DNA of 64,000 nucleotides, taken from the NCBI GenBank assembly GCA_004556205.1, contig SFIL01000002.1, positions 62,001 through 126,000 on the forward strand, given 5' to 3'. The DNA comes from Clostridiales bacterium. GTDB lineage: Bacteria; Bacillota; Clostridia; Oscillospirales; Oscillospiraceae. Below the pieces are notes generated by a model. The model was not told the DNA's origin and made no database searches. It was given only the letters and a program-made list of their open reading frames with translations. Positions 16,629-25,704 of this stretch are shown one piece after another. Positions within the stretch are counted from its first letter, which is position 1, and every line of letters begins with the position of its first letter. A program made the position numbers and the translations under genes.

Positions 16629-16649
16629 AATCATCCTCCGTTTTCTAAA

Positions 16650-16682
16650 AAACAGGTCAATTGGGGGACAATTGACCTGTTT
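16650..16682 (-). terminator. Hairpin between the coiled-coil gene and pgcA
   Basis: AAACAGGTCAATT (16650-16662) pairs perfectly with AATTGACCTGTTT (16670-16682). On the minus strand a T run follows. It would end the uvrC-rsmD-coaD-coiled-coil unit 6 bases past the stop; partial read-through into pgcA is possible because no separate pgcA promoter is evident. Confidence 0.8.
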
Positions 16683-16688
16683 CATAAA

Positions 16689-17189
16689 TTACACATCTTC
16701 GATAATTGCGGAATTATTTCTCGTCTGCGGATTCACCAAGGCACGGAACTTCGAGCGGGAGTCACGAATCTCGGCAAGCGCCTGCGCGACAGCCTCCTCC
16801 GTGGTGCGCAAGGAGTCATCCACATAGTCATTCGTGACCTGCTTCAGTTCCTTAATCTTCTCCTGCGCGGCACGAACCATCTCGTTCGCCTGATCCTTTG
16901 CCTCAAGGTAGATCGCCTCCTGTGAGACAAGCTGACGTGCCTGTGCCTGCGCGGCCTTGAGGATATTCTCTGCCTCACGCTTTGCGCTGGTAATCAGCTC
17001 ACTGCGGGAATCGACAATAGTCTTTGCCTGCTTCATTTCGCCCGGAAGACGGTTGCTGATCTCGTCAAGCAGGTCAAGCACACGCTCGCGCTCGAGCGAG
17101 CATTTATCTCCGCTGAACGGTACGCTTCTTGCGTCCTGTACCATTTCATAAAGTGTGCCGATCAGTTCTTCAATACCGTGTTCGTTCAT
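16689..17189 (-). CDS. Coiled-coil protein of unknown function
   Basis: A 166-residue acidic protein. After an N-terminal helix (EELIGTLYEMVQDAR) it is nearly all heptad-like helix, for example SAKREAENILKAAQAQARQL and QANEMVRAAQEKIKELK. There is no membrane segment or signal peptide. The composition resembles the stalk of ATP synthase subunit b or of DivIVA-type scaffolds, but no family motif is clear. It starts 2 bases after coaD and is almost certainly cotranscribed with it. Function unknown. Confidence 0.8.
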   Translation of the reverse strand: MNEHGIEELIGTLYEMVQDARSVPFSGDKCSLERERVLDLLDEISNRLPGEMKQAKTIVDSRSELITSAKREAENILKAAQAQARQLVSQEAIYLEAKDQANEMVRAAQEKIKELKQVTNDYVDDSLRTTEEAVAQALAEIRDSRSKFRALVNPQTRNNSAIIEDV

Positions 17190-17191
17190 CG

Positions 17192-17692
17192 TTATGCCTC
17201 CTTATGATTTCTGATATTTCTGATTCTTTCTCGGAACTCCACCAAAATTTCAGGCGGAAGGAAATCGCTGACATCCGCGCCGTAAACACCCATTTCCTTG
17301 ACGGCGCTGGAGCTGAGATACATATACTGATGCTCTGCCGTGAGGAACAGGGATTCCAAATTCGGATTTAGCTTGCGGTTGATCATCGCCATTTGGAACT
17401 CTTTTTCAAAGTCCGAGCCTGCGCGCAGGCCCTTAATAATTGTGCAGCATTGCTGCTCCTTAGCATATTCGGCAAGCAGCCCCGCGTGCGCATCAACCTT
17501 TACGTTTGGCAAGTGCGCGGTCACGCGCTTGAGCAAGCTCTTGCGCTCCTCTAAGGTAAACAGCGGCTTCTTTTCGCAATTCACCATGACGCAGACGATT
17601 ACCTCGTCGAACAGGCGCGCGGCACGCTCAATAATATTGAGGTGTCCGTTCGTCACGGGATCAAAGCTGCCGGGATAGACGGCAATTTTCAT
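17192..17692 (-). CDS. coaD: Phosphopantetheine adenylyltransferase
   Basis: A 166-residue enzyme that transfers AMP to 4'-phosphopantetheine, the penultimate step of coenzyme A synthesis. PGSFDPVTNGH (residues 7-17) is the nucleotidyltransferase TxGH signature of CoaD. The conserved ending of the active site reads YLSSSAVKEM, the usual ISSS(L/A)VRE motif. Length matches the family. Its start overlaps the rsmD stop by four bases (ATGA), the common Firmicutes pairing. Confidence 0.97.
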   Translation of the reverse strand: MKIAVYPGSFDPVTNGHLNIIERAARLFDEVIVCVMVNCEKKPLFTLEERKSLLKRVTAHLPNVKVDAHAGLLAEYAKEQQCCTIIKGLRAGSDFEKEFQMAMINRKLNPNLESLFLTAEHQYMYLSSSAVKEMGVYGADVSDFLPPEILVEFRERIRNIRNHKEA

Positions 17693-18240
17693 AAGTCTTC
17701 CTTTGCGCGGCGAAACAGGGTGATAATCGTTTTGCCGTAAATATAATCTTTGGAACGCTCCAAGCCCGCAAGCTGCTCGTCCAAGGGCTTCCCGAGAGGT
17801 CGTTCTGCAATAATTATACCACCTTCCGCCAAAATGTCAATTTCCGAGATGCGTTTTATTGCATTTTCTAAATATTTTTCTGCATAGGGCGGGTCCAAAA
17901 AGATCAATCGGAAGGATTTTCGGCAGCGGGAGAGATATGTCTGATAGTCACAGCGGACAACCTCTGCACGCTCCGCAAGATGTGTGCGCCGCAGATTCTC
18001 CCGAATCACCGCAATCGCATCGGCGCGCTCGTCCACAAAGACCGCTTGCCGCGCTCCCCTGCTCAGCGCCTCAATGCCGAGCTGCCCCGAGCCGGCGAAG
18101 AGATCGAGCACATCGCCCGCTATCTCATATTGAATAACGTTAAACAGCGCCTGCTTGACTCTGTCTGCCGTGGGTCTTGTCAAAAGACCGTCAGGCGCTT
18201 TCAGATTCGTGCCGCGCGCCGTACCTGTAATCACACGCAT
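17689..18240 (-). CDS. rsmD: 16S rRNA (guanine966-N2)-methyltransferase RsmD
   Basis: A 183-residue SAM-dependent methyltransferase. The N-terminal MRVITGTARGTNLKAP and RPTADRVKQALFN are family signatures. The SAM loop is DLFAGSGQLGIEAL and the catalytic motif IV is LDPPY. It modifies helix 31 of 16S rRNA during 30S assembly. It lies 3 bases after uvrC and overlaps coaD by four bases. Confidence 0.96.
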   Translation of the reverse strand: MRVITGTARGTNLKAPDGLLTRPTADRVKQALFNVIQYEIAGDVLDLFAGSGQLGIEALSRGARQAVFVDERADAIAVIRENLRRTHLAERAEVVRCDYQTYLSRCRKSFRLIFLDPPYAEKYLENAIKRISEIDILAEGGIIIAERPLGKPLDEQLAGLERSKDYIYGKTIITLFRRAKEDL

Positions 18241-18243
18241 AGT

Positions 18244-20064
18244 TTATTGCTCCTGTGGGTGAAAATATTCATACACCGCATGTGCAGCCGACGACGGCAC
18301 AACCTTCGAAAGCTCGTCAAGCGACGCATTCCGAATCGCGGTAACGGATTTGAAATGCTTCAGGAGAGCAAGTCGGCGCTTTTCTCCGACGCCCTTAATC
18401 TCATCGAGGGTCGAACCGCGAATCCGCTTGCTGCGCAGTGTGCGGTGGTAGGTAATGGCAAAGCGGTGCGTCTCCTCCTGAATTCTGCCGATCAACGCAA
18501 AAACGGCAGGCGTTGCCTGAATGCCGATCTCTGCGCCGTCCGGTGTGACGAGGGCGCGGGTACGGTGACGGTCGTCCTTGACCATGCCGAAAATCGGAAG
18601 GTCGATGCCCATTGCAAGCAGCGCTTCCCGAACGGTCTGCGCATGGACGGCACCGCCGTCAATCAGCAGGGCATCGGGGCGCTCCGCAAAGCCCTTATCG
18701 CCGTCGAGATAATGGCAGAAGCGGCGGCAAAGCACCTGACGCATGGAGGCATAATCGTCCTGATCCGCTAAATTCTCAACCTTAAAGCGCTTAAAATCGC
18801 TTTTTTTCGGCTTTCCATCAACAAAAACCGTCATGGACGCCACAATATCCGTCCCCGCAATATTAGAAATGTCATAGGCTTCTAACCGCGCGGGATAGGT
18901 CGGAAGCTTCAGCATTGCCGCAAGCAGCTTCAACGTCCCGCTCAAGCGCTCGGAGGCGGTTGTCGCGCGCTCCGCTTCCTCCTGCGCATTTTTGTTTGCA
19001 AGCGCAACCAGTTTGAGATTATCTCCTCTTTGAGGGACGATAAACCGCACGGTCTTTTCCAGTTTTTCCAAAAGGAGCTGCGCAAAGGGCGCGGCATCCT
19101 CCATTGCAAAGGGCAACAGTACGCGCTTCGGTGCAGCCTTTCTTGAGAGATAGTATTGCTTGACGATCGCGGAGAGCGCTTCACGCTCATCCTCTGGATT
19201 CGAGAGAATCTCATAATCCTTGTCCATCAGATTGCCGCCGATAAAGTGCAGAACGGTGAAGCACGCCTTTGCCTCCGTCTGGTGCCAGCCGATGACATCG
19301 GTATCCGCCATCGTGCCCGCCGTGACAAGCTGTCGCTGCCCGAGTGCTTCGACGGCACGCAGACGGTCACGATACATGGCAGCACGTTCGAACTCCATGC
19401 GTTCCGCCGCAGCCTCCATCTCTGCACGGATATGCTCACACAACGGCTTATGCTTGCCGGATAGCAGCAGTGCCGCCTGCTCCATCAGGGCGTGATATTC
19501 CTCCTGCGGCTTTTCCTTGCGGCACCAGCCGTCGCAGTGCTGCATATGGAAATTAAGGCAGGGGCGCTCCTTGCCGATATCGCGCGGGAATTTTTTGTTG
19601 CAGGAGGGCAGCTTAAAAACGGATTGGATCGTGTTGATCACCTGCTGTGAGCGGCCGCGGCTGCCGTAAGGGCCGAAATACCGCGCACCGTCGTCCTTTA
19701 CCCTGCCCTCAAGCGTAATTCTCGGATAAGGCTCGCGCAGATCGAGGCGCAGATAAGGATAGCCCTTATCGTCCTTCAACAGAATATTATATTTCGGCAT
19801 ATAGTGCTTGATGAGCGAGCATTCGAGCACCAGTGCCTCAAACTCAGAGGCGGCGCGGATCGTCTCGAAATGATCGACCGAGGCAACCATCCGCCGTGTC
19901 TTGGCGGTATGCGAGGCGGTATCCTGAAAATACTGACTCACGCGGTTTTTCAGCTTTTTTGCCTTGCCGACATAGATAACCGTATCGGAGGCATCCTTCA
20001 TCAGATACACGCCCGGCTCATAAGGCAGCGAGAGCGCCGCCAGCTTCAGCTCTTCACGCGTCAT
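18244..20064 (-). CDS. uvrC: UvrABC system protein C
   Basis: A 606-residue nucleotide-excision-repair nuclease that makes both cuts around a lesion. The N-terminal GIY-YIG domain reads GVYLMKDASDTVIYVGKAK. A UvrB-interacting UVR motif follows at about residue 205 (ERMEFERAAMYRDRL). The C-terminal RNase H-like nuclease contains EAYDISNIAGTD and LLIDGGAVHA. Tandem helix-hairpin-helices end the protein (IKGVGEKRRLALLKHF). All catalytic blocks are present and length is normal. Confidence 0.98.
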   Translation of the reverse strand: MTREELKLAALSLPYEPGVYLMKDASDTVIYVGKAKKLKNRVSQYFQDTASHTAKTRRMVASVDHFETIRAASEFEALVLECSLIKHYMPKYNILLKDDKGYPYLRLDLREPYPRITLEGRVKDDGARYFGPYGSRGRSQQVINTIQSVFKLPSCNKKFPRDIGKERPCLNFHMQHCDGWCRKEKPQEEYHALMEQAALLLSGKHKPLCEHIRAEMEAAAERMEFERAAMYRDRLRAVEALGQRQLVTAGTMADTDVIGWHQTEAKACFTVLHFIGGNLMDKDYEILSNPEDEREALSAIVKQYYLSRKAAPKRVLLPFAMEDAAPFAQLLLEKLEKTVRFIVPQRGDNLKLVALANKNAQEEAERATTASERLSGTLKLLAAMLKLPTYPARLEAYDISNIAGTDIVASMTVFVDGKPKKSDFKRFKVENLADQDDYASMRQVLCRRFCHYLDGDKGFAERPDALLIDGGAVHAQTVREALLAMGIDLPIFGMVKDDRHRTRALVTPDGAEIGIQATPAVFALIGRIQEETHRFAITYHRTLRSKRIRGSTLDEIKGVGEKRRLALLKHFKSVTAIRNASLDELSKVVPSSAAHAVYEYFHPQEQ

Positions 20065-20094
20065 AACGCTCTCGTCCCCCTTCCGACAGACAAA

Positions 20095-20126
20095 GCTGTC
20101 CCAAACGCAGCGGCGCTTGGGACAGC
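20095..20126 (-). terminator. Probable terminator of the HPr-like gene
   Basis: GCTGTCCCAA and TTGGGACAGC form a 10-base-pair stem around 12 bases, 14 bases past the HPr-like stop. The following minus-strand T run is short (TTTGT), so read-through into uvrC is likely; uvrC shows no clear promoter of its own. Confidence 0.6.
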
Positions 20127-20139
20127 GTTTTGCTTGTTA

Positions 20140-20400
20140 TTAATAAATATCCTTGACCAGCATGGCAGAAAGCTCCTTGACAGCAGCCTCCTCATCGGGA
20201 CCCTCAGCAACGAGCGAGATCTCCGTGCCGGTGGTGATGCCCATCGAAAGCACGCCCAAAAGACTTTTCGCATTGATCTTCCGGTCGTCCGCTTCGATCC
20301 AAATGCTCGAACGAAACTCGTTGGCTTTTTGGATGAAGTATGTCGCCTGCTTATTATGAAGACCGGATTCACATTTTACGACGGATTTTTCTGTGTACAT
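20140..20400 (-). CDS. HPr family phosphocarrier protein
   Basis: An 86-residue HPr fold. With the ATG at 20400 (AGGAG 8 bases upstream; the GTG nine bases earlier overlaps that site), His15 and Ser46 fall exactly at the canonical numbers: SGLHNKQA and NAKSLLGV. His15 would accept phosphate from enzyme I, and Ser46 from HPr kinase for CcpA signalling. The usual GLHARPA is GLHNKQA here, so Arg17 is Lys and Pro18 is Gln. That may mark a paralogue with a regulatory rather than transport role. It is transcribed alone from a strong promoter. Confidence 0.9.
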   Translation of the reverse strand: MYTEKSVVKCESGLHNKQATYFIQKANEFRSSIWIEADDRKINAKSLLGVLSMGITTGTEISLVAEGPDEEAAVKELSAMLVKDIY

Positions 20401-20450
20401 TTGCGTCACTCCTTAAAATCTCGAACACATTAGAGAAATGCTTCTTCCAT

Positions 20451-20479
20451 ACTATACGCAAATTCACGCCGTTTGTCAA
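20451..20479 (-). promoter_or_regulatory. SigA-type promoter of the HPr-like gene
   Basis: TTGACA (20479-20474), a 17-base spacer and TATAGT (20456-20451) on the minus strand. The leader is about 45 bases. The -35 box lies 17 bases beyond the mutS2 stop. Confidence 0.88.
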
Positions 20480-20495
20480 CAGATTTCGCAAGATT

Positions 20496-22868
20496 TTATG
20501 CCAACTCGGCAATCGTTACGCCGTCCTCGCCCTCGCCGTAGACGCCCAAGCGATATCTTTTAACGGCTCGATTGCGTTTTAACTCTTCCTGCACCGCTTT
20601 ACGCAGCACACCGGTTCCCTTGCCGTGGATGATGCGCACCTGCGCCAAATTTGCCAGCATCGCGCCGTCAAGGAAGTTCGCAAGCGTCGCAACCGCCTCG
20701 TCCGCGCTCATGCCGCGCAGATCAAGCTCCGTCTGTGCAGCAGCATTGCGGAATTCGCGTTGACTTCGCTCAATGATCTTCTTCACCTGCTGCTGTGTCT
20801 CCTCAATCAGATAAACCTCATTTGGCTGCGCGGTGACCTTCATGATTCCCGCTTGAAGCTGATAGCTGCCATCCTTATTGATCGCAAGCACGCTTGCCTT
20901 TGTGCCGAAGCGCAGCAGTTCCACCGTATCGCCGACCTTGATCTCACGCATCGGCGCGGGACGTTCGGGCGCTTTCTGCTTGTCGGAGAATTCCTCCTCC
21001 GCCTCGTTGAGCCTGCGGCGCAGCTCCGCCTGCTTGGCATTGCTGCCCTGCACATCGACAGAATCCTTCATCTGCTTGCGAAGCTGCTTCAACTCTTCGG
21101 CAACTTCATTGGACACGCGGCGTGCATTGTCAATAATCGCCTGCGCCTCGGCTCTTGCACTGCGCACTGCTTTTTCCCGCTCACGCTTGATCTCGGCATA
21201 GTATTCCTCAGACTTGGTGCGCATCTGCTCCGTTTCCAAACGGAGCTTTTCCGCCTCGCGCTTTGCGTTTTCCATCTGCTGCCGCTGCTGCTCAAGCTGA
21301 TTGAGAACGTCCTCAAAATTGCGGTCGTTCTCGTTGACATAGCTCTTTGCTTGTTCGATGATGAGATCGGACAGGCCGAGGCGTTTGGAAATGGCAAAGG
21401 CATTGGATTTGCCGGGAATACCGATGAGCAGTCGATAGGTCGGGCGCAGCGTCTCGACATCAAACTCACACGAGGCATTCATGACCCCATCCGTGCGCAT
21501 CGCGTAGAGTTTCAGCTCTGCGTAGTGCGTCGTTGCAGCGACACGGCTGCCGCATTTTCTGCAAAATTCGATCAACGCCGTTGCCAATGCCGCGCCCTCG
21601 GCAGGATCGGTGCCCGCACCCAGCTCGTCAAACAGCACCAGCGTCTCGTCGTCGCACTCCTCCACGATCTGCACGATGTTTTTCATATGAGAAGAGAACG
21701 TAGACAGGGATTGTTCGATGGATTGTTCATCACCGATATCCGCCAATACACGGGTGAAGACGGAAACAGCGCTGCCGTGGTCGGCGGGGATATGCAGCCC
21801 GCACTCCGCCATCAGCGTCAGCAGACCGATTGTTTTCAGTGTGACGGTCTTGCCGCCCGTGTTGGGTCCTGTGATAATCAGGGTGTCAAAGTCCGTGCCG
21901 AGACGCACGGTAATCGGCACGACGCTCTTGCGGTCGATCAGCGGATGACGGGCGCGGTTTAATTCGATGGTCGCGTTAGTACGGATCTCCGGCTCCATGC
22001 CGTCCATGCGCAGAGAGAGCCGCGCTTTTGCAAAGATCACGTCAAGCGTCACGAGCATTTCATAGCTCGTGCAGATGCTCTCGCGGAAGGACGCCGCTTC
22101 CGCAGACAGCTCCGCAAGGATGCGCTCAATCTCCTTGCGTTCCTTAATCAGCAGTTCGCGCAGGGCATTGTTGGCGTTGACCGCCGACATCGGCTCGATG
22201 AAAAATGTGCCGCCCGAGGAGGAAACGTCATGCACCAGCCCGGGAATCTCGCCCTTGTACTCACTCTTGACCGGCACGACATAGCGGTCGCCGCGCAGGG
22301 TGATGATCGGGTCACGGAGATATTTTGCGTAGCTCGGCGAGGTGATGATCTTTTGCAGAGATTCCTTCACCTTCGCGCTCTGGATGCGCATATGTCGGCG
22401 AATATCGGCAAGCTCGCTGCTCGCCGCATCCGCGATCTCCTCCTCGGAGAGAATGGAATTGCTGATCTTCTCCTCCAAATAGCGGTTGGGCGAAAGCTCC
22501 TGAAAGTAGACGTCCAAATCAGTCTGCGTGTAATCGCCGTTATAGTACGTCTTTGCGTTGCGGATGCAGCGCAGGACGCCCGCAATACGCAGCAGCTCAA
22601 CCGTCGTCAGGCAGCCGCCGCGATCGGCGCGCTCCAAAGAAGCGCCGATTTCCTTCAGTTCATGAAAGGAGGGCGAGCCCTTGAGCGAGATCAACTTGCA
22701 GGCAGCACTGGTCTGGTGCTGCAGAATCATGATCTCCTCCGCATCCGTCAGCGGAGAAAGCTTTCGGCAGCGTTCCTTTGCTGCCTCGCTGTTTGCACAG
22801 TCCGCGAGCTTTTCCAGCACCGCGTTGAGTTCTAACTTATCGAGTGATTTTTCGTATAATTCAGTCAT
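20496..22868 (-). CDS. mutS2: Endonuclease MutS2
   Basis: A 790-residue MutS paralogue, implicated in suppressing homologous recombination and, more recently, in splitting collided ribosomes. The MutS ATPase core has Walker A GPNTGGKTVT and Walker B LVLFDELGAGTDP. A long coiled coil follows (NQLEQQRQQMENAKREAEKL). The C-terminal Smr nuclease domain has LDLRGMSADEA and IIHGKGTGVLR. I start at the ATG 22868, 8 bases after the recO stop with GAGG upstream; the longer frame begins with TTG inside recO. Confidence 0.96.
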   Translation of the reverse strand: MTELYEKSLDKLELNAVLEKLADCANSEAAKERCRKLSPLTDAEEIMILQHQTSAACKLISLKGSPSFHELKEIGASLERADRGGCLTTVELLRIAGVLRCIRNAKTYYNGDYTQTDLDVYFQELSPNRYLEEKISNSILSEEEIADAASSELADIRRHMRIQSAKVKESLQKIITSPSYAKYLRDPIITLRGDRYVVPVKSEYKGEIPGLVHDVSSSGGTFFIEPMSAVNANNALRELLIKERKEIERILAELSAEAASFRESICTSYEMLVTLDVIFAKARLSLRMDGMEPEIRTNATIELNRARHPLIDRKSVVPITVRLGTDFDTLIITGPNTGGKTVTLKTIGLLTLMAECGLHIPADHGSAVSVFTRVLADIGDEQSIEQSLSTFSSHMKNIVQIVEECDDETLVLFDELGAGTDPAEGAALATALIEFCRKCGSRVAATTHYAELKLYAMRTDGVMNASCEFDVETLRPTYRLLIGIPGKSNAFAISKRLGLSDLIIEQAKSYVNENDRNFEDVLNQLEQQRQQMENAKREAEKLRLETEQMRTKSEEYYAEIKREREKAVRSARAEAQAIIDNARRVSNEVAEELKQLRKQMKDSVDVQGSNAKQAELRRRLNEAEEEFSDKQKAPERPAPMREIKVGDTVELLRFGTKASVLAINKDGSYQLQAGIMKVTAQPNEVYLIEETQQQVKKIIERSQREFRNAAAQTELDLRGMSADEAVATLANFLDGAMLANLAQVRIIHGKGTGVLRKAVQEELKRNRAVKRYRLGVYGEGEDGVTIAELA

Positions 22869-22869
22869 T

Positions 22870-23622
22870 TTATTTTTCCTCAATGAAAAGGGATTTGTAT
22901 AGATCGAGCGTAAAGAAGCCGCGCTCCAAGCGCATGGTCAGATAACTCTCGGTCAGGTCGTTCAGTTCACGCAGTGCGCTTTCGGATAAGGTAAAGGAAA
23001 ACAAGCGCTTCGGGTCAGCCGCGGCAATATAGCGCATCGCCGCCAAGCTTCCTGCGGAGACGGGCATACGGATGCCGTCGGTCGCATCACTACGGCATGC
23101 AGCGCATTGCAGGAGTCCTTGTGTAATGTTGAAGCGGTTCGGCTGCACATTGCCGCAGACGGCACAGCCGCGCAGATCGGGCATGAAACCGGCGATGCAG
23201 GCAAGTCGCAGCTCAAAGACCGCTTTGATCATCTTTTGCGGCTTTTTCAGCTTTGCAAGGGCGTAAAGCGCGTTCAAAAGAAGGGACAGCAGCTCCGGTG
23301 AAGCGTCCTCCTCCTGCGCGACGGCGTCCGTTACCTGCGCAAAGTAGGACGCCAAATACAAAAGCTCAAGATCGGCACGCAGTTCGGGGAACATCTCCTT
23401 CGGCGTTGCCTCGGTAATGACATATTTCCCCTGCTTTTCCGAGACAGTAAATTCGGAGAAAGTCAAAAGCTGGCACGCCGCCTTACTGCGGCTCCTGCCC
23501 GATCTGACCCCGCGCGCCTTGAGCGTGATTTTCCCGTGCTCGCGAGTTAAGACAGTCAGCAGCTTGTCCGCATCTTTATATTCGGTTTCGCGCAGAACAA
23601 TACCCTCGGTCTTTTCGTACAT
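22870..23622 (-). CDS. recO: DNA repair protein RecO
   Basis: A 250-residue recombination mediator that loads RecA with RecF/RecR. The N-terminal OB fold starts EGIVLRETEYKDADKLL and contains HGKITLKARGVR. The C-terminal helical domain carries a four-Cys zinc site, CAVCG and CAAC about 20 residues later. Length typical. It follows yqzL and precedes mutS2 in the era operon. Confidence 0.95.
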   Translation of the reverse strand: MYEKTEGIVLRETEYKDADKLLTVLTREHGKITLKARGVRSGRSRSKAACQLLTFSEFTVSEKQGKYVITEATPKEMFPELRADLELLYLASYFAQVTDAVAQEEDASPELLSLLLNALYALAKLKKPQKMIKAVFELRLACIAGFMPDLRGCAVCGNVQPNRFNITQGLLQCAACRSDATDGIRMPVSAGSLAAMRYIAAADPKRLFSFTLSESALRELNDLTESYLTMRLERGFFTLDLYKSLFIEEK

Positions 23623-23649
23623 GACAGCTCCTATGTAGACGGACGCGCC

Positions 23650-23742
23650 TTATCTCGTCCGTTTTCTTTCCCGCAGGTATAAAAGATACGCCTCCGGCGC
23701 ACCGGTCTCCAAAAACAAATTCCAGAAAAATACCGAATCCAT
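23650..23742 (-). CDS. yqzL: YqzL-like small protein between era and recO
   Basis: A 30-residue frame starts at an ATG (23742) with GGGAGG 7 bases upstream and ends at TAA. It reads MDSVFFWNLFLETGAPEAYL, then LYLRERKRTR. YqzL of Firmicutes is a tiny protein at this exact locus, with an aromatic start, a W-x-x-F core and a G-x-x-x-x-Y-L-L(Y/F) pattern, which this matches. Function unknown. Too short for most gene callers. Confidence 0.82.
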   Translation of the reverse strand: MDSVFFWNLFLETGAPEAYLLYLRERKRTR

Positions 23743-23813
23743 TGTATTCCTCCCATGGCTGTTCTGCTGTTAGCATTTGCTTTGCAGTCGCGGAAGATAC
23801 GATGAAATAATTG

Positions 23814-24704
23814 TTATGATTCGTAGCCGAAGTTGCGAATTAGGAAGTCGCTGTCGCGCCAATTCTCCTTGACCTTGACCCAAGTCTGCAGAAAGACCTT
23901 CGTTCCCATGAAGCGCTCGCAGTCCTCGCGGGCGGCGGTGGAGATTTTTTTCAGCATCGCGCCGTTTTTGCCGATAATGATGCCTTTATGACTCGCTTTT
24001 TCGCAGTAAATCGTCGCATCGACGTCGATCACGCCGTTGTCGCGCTCGGAGAACTTAGTGATCTCCACTGCCGTGCCATGCGGGATCTCGCGCTCCAAGT
24101 TCCAAAGCAGCTTTTCACGGATGATCTCTGCAATCACCTGCCGCTCGGGCTGGTCGGAGGTCATGTCCTCGGGGAAGAAAAACGGACTTTCCTGCGCAAA
24201 CTTTGCGCACTCGTCCAACAGTGCCTTCACACCGTCGTTGAATTTTGCGGAGATCGGCATCACGGCGGCAAAATCGAATGCTGCCGAGTAAGCGGCGATG
24301 ACCGCCAAAAGCTGCTCCTTGTCCTGCACGGTATCAATTTTGTTAATCACTAAAATTGCAGGCGCGCCGCTCGCTCTGATCTGTGCAAGGAGGCTTTCCT
24401 CCTGCGGCCCGATGTTCGCAATCGGCTCGACAATCAGGAGCACGAGATCAACATCTGCGACGGACTCCTTCACAACTCCGACCATATAGTCGCCGAGCTT
24501 GGTGCGCGGCTTATGAAAGCCCGGGGTGTCGATAAAGACAAGCTGGGTGTCCCCTCTCGTCAAAACGCCGCAGATGCGGTTGCGCGTGGTCTGCGGCTTG
24601 TTGGAAACGATAGCGATTTTTTCGCCGACCAAATGATTGATGAGGGTGGACTTGCCGACATTCGGTCTGCCTGCAATCGTAATCATAACGGATTTTGTAC
24701 TCAT
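23814..24704 (-). CDS. era: GTPase Era
   Basis: A 296-residue essential GTPase that assists 16S rRNA 3'-end maturation and 30S assembly. GTPase motifs are GRPNVGKST (G1, about residue 11), DTPGFHKP (G3) and NKID (G4). A C-terminal KH domain contains IIIGKNGAMLKKI, which binds the 3' end of 16S rRNA in relatives. The start overlaps the GNAT gene stop as ATGA. Confidence 0.97.
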   Translation of the reverse strand: MSTKSVMITIAGRPNVGKSTLINHLVGEKIAIVSNKPQTTRNRICGVLTRGDTQLVFIDTPGFHKPRTKLGDYMVGVVKESVADVDLVLLIVEPIANIGPQEESLLAQIRASGAPAILVINKIDTVQDKEQLLAVIAAYSAAFDFAAVMPISAKFNDGVKALLDECAKFAQESPFFFPEDMTSDQPERQVIAEIIREKLLWNLEREIPHGTAVEITKFSERDNGVIDVDATIYCEKASHKGIIIGKNGAMLKKISTAAREDCERFMGTKVFLQTWVKVKENWRDSDFLIRNFGYES

Positions 24705-25213
24705 TTTCTCTCTCCCAAATAAAACTCAAAGATCATCTGATCCTCTGCCTTATCTGCGTGCCCGTCCATAAACAGGGTCGGTATGCCGCCCATCTTGCGG
24801 TAAAAGCCCTGCGCGGGGAGGTTATGGCAGTTGCATTGGCAGAAGAATTTGTTCAGTCCGCGCTCCATACAGACGACGCGCATATGCTCGAAAACGCGCC
24901 TGCCCAATCCCATGCCTCGGTACTCATCAAGGAAATACAGTGCATTCAGGCACATCGAAAAGTCACGATACGCGCCACTGTGGGGCGGTCCGTAATAAAA
25001 GTAACCGACACAACTCTCCCCGTCCATAACGAGGTAAAAGTCCTGTTTTGGATCCTCTATCCATTTGCGGTCACGCGCGGTATAATATGAGAGATCGTAA
25101 TTGTCGATCTTCTCGTCGGAATAAATACCGCGATAGGTCGTTGCCCACACCTTCGGTCTTGTGGCGGCCAGCAGCGCAGCGTCGTTCGGTGCCGCTTTTC
25201 GGAATTCGATCAT
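24701..25213 (-). CDS. GNAT family N-acetyltransferase
   Basis: A 170-residue protein with the acetyl-CoA binding core LDEYRGMGLGRRVFEHM (motif A, R/Q-x-x-G-x-G/A) and a preceding beta strand YFYYGPP...LNALYFL. The C-terminal part has NLPAQGFYRKMGGI, the usual motif B. It overlaps ybeY and era by four bases on each side, so translation is coupled to ribosome-maturation genes. Substrate unknown; a ribosomal or small-molecule amine is a guess. Confidence 0.88.
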   Translation of the reverse strand: MIEFRKAAPNDAALLAATRPKVWATTYRGIYSDEKIDNYDLSYYTARDRKWIEDPKQDFYLVMDGESCVGYFYYGPPHSGAYRDFSMCLNALYFLDEYRGMGLGRRVFEHMRVVCMERGLNKFFCQCNCHNLPAQGFYRKMGGIPTLFMDGHADKAEDQMIFEFYLGERK

Positions 25214-25704
25214 CGCTGCAGCCCCAGCTCCGCCGCGATCAGCTCCTCACGTATACGCATCTGTCGCTTCATCTCACCCTCGTCCAAGTGGTCGTAACCA
25301 AGCAGATGCAGGATCGAGTGAATCGTCAGATAGCCGACCTCGCGCTTGAGCGAATTTCCGAAGCGCTTTGCCTGATCCTTCGCACGCTCCAGCGAGATCG
25401 CCATATCCCCCAAAGGGAGCAGCCCGGTCTGCGGGTCGAGCAGGTCGCTGACATCGGACGGGAATTCTCCCGCCTTAAAGGAAAACATTGGGAAGGACAG
25501 CACATCTGTTGCGCTGTCGATGTTTCTCGCCGTACGGTTAATGGCGCGGATGCCCGCATCGTCCGTCACAAGGACGTTGATCTCGCAAGGAACCTTGACG
25601 CCCTCCGCCGCAAGCGCAGCCGAAATGCAACGGTGCAGATGGATGGTCAGCGCGGGATTCTTATACTTCTTATCGGAATATCGCACATAGATCTGATGCT
25701 TCAT
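25210..25704 (-). CDS. ybeY: Endoribonuclease YbeY
   Basis: A 164-residue zinc-dependent RNase needed for 16S rRNA 3'-end maturation. The metal site reads HSILHLLGYDHLDEGE, the H-x3-H-x5-H motif. RNIDSATDVLSFP and GDMAISLERAKDQA are other family blocks. It overlaps phoH and the GNAT gene by four bases each. The phoH-ybeY pair is conserved across bacteria. Confidence 0.96.
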   Translation of the reverse strand: MKHQIYVRYSDKKYKNPALTIHLHRCISAALAAEGVKVPCEINVLVTDDAGIRAINRTARNIDSATDVLSFPMFSFKAGEFPSDVSDLLDPQTGLLPLGDMAISLERAKDQAKRFGNSLKREVGYLTIHSILHLLGYDHLDEGEMKRQMRIREELIAAELGLQR

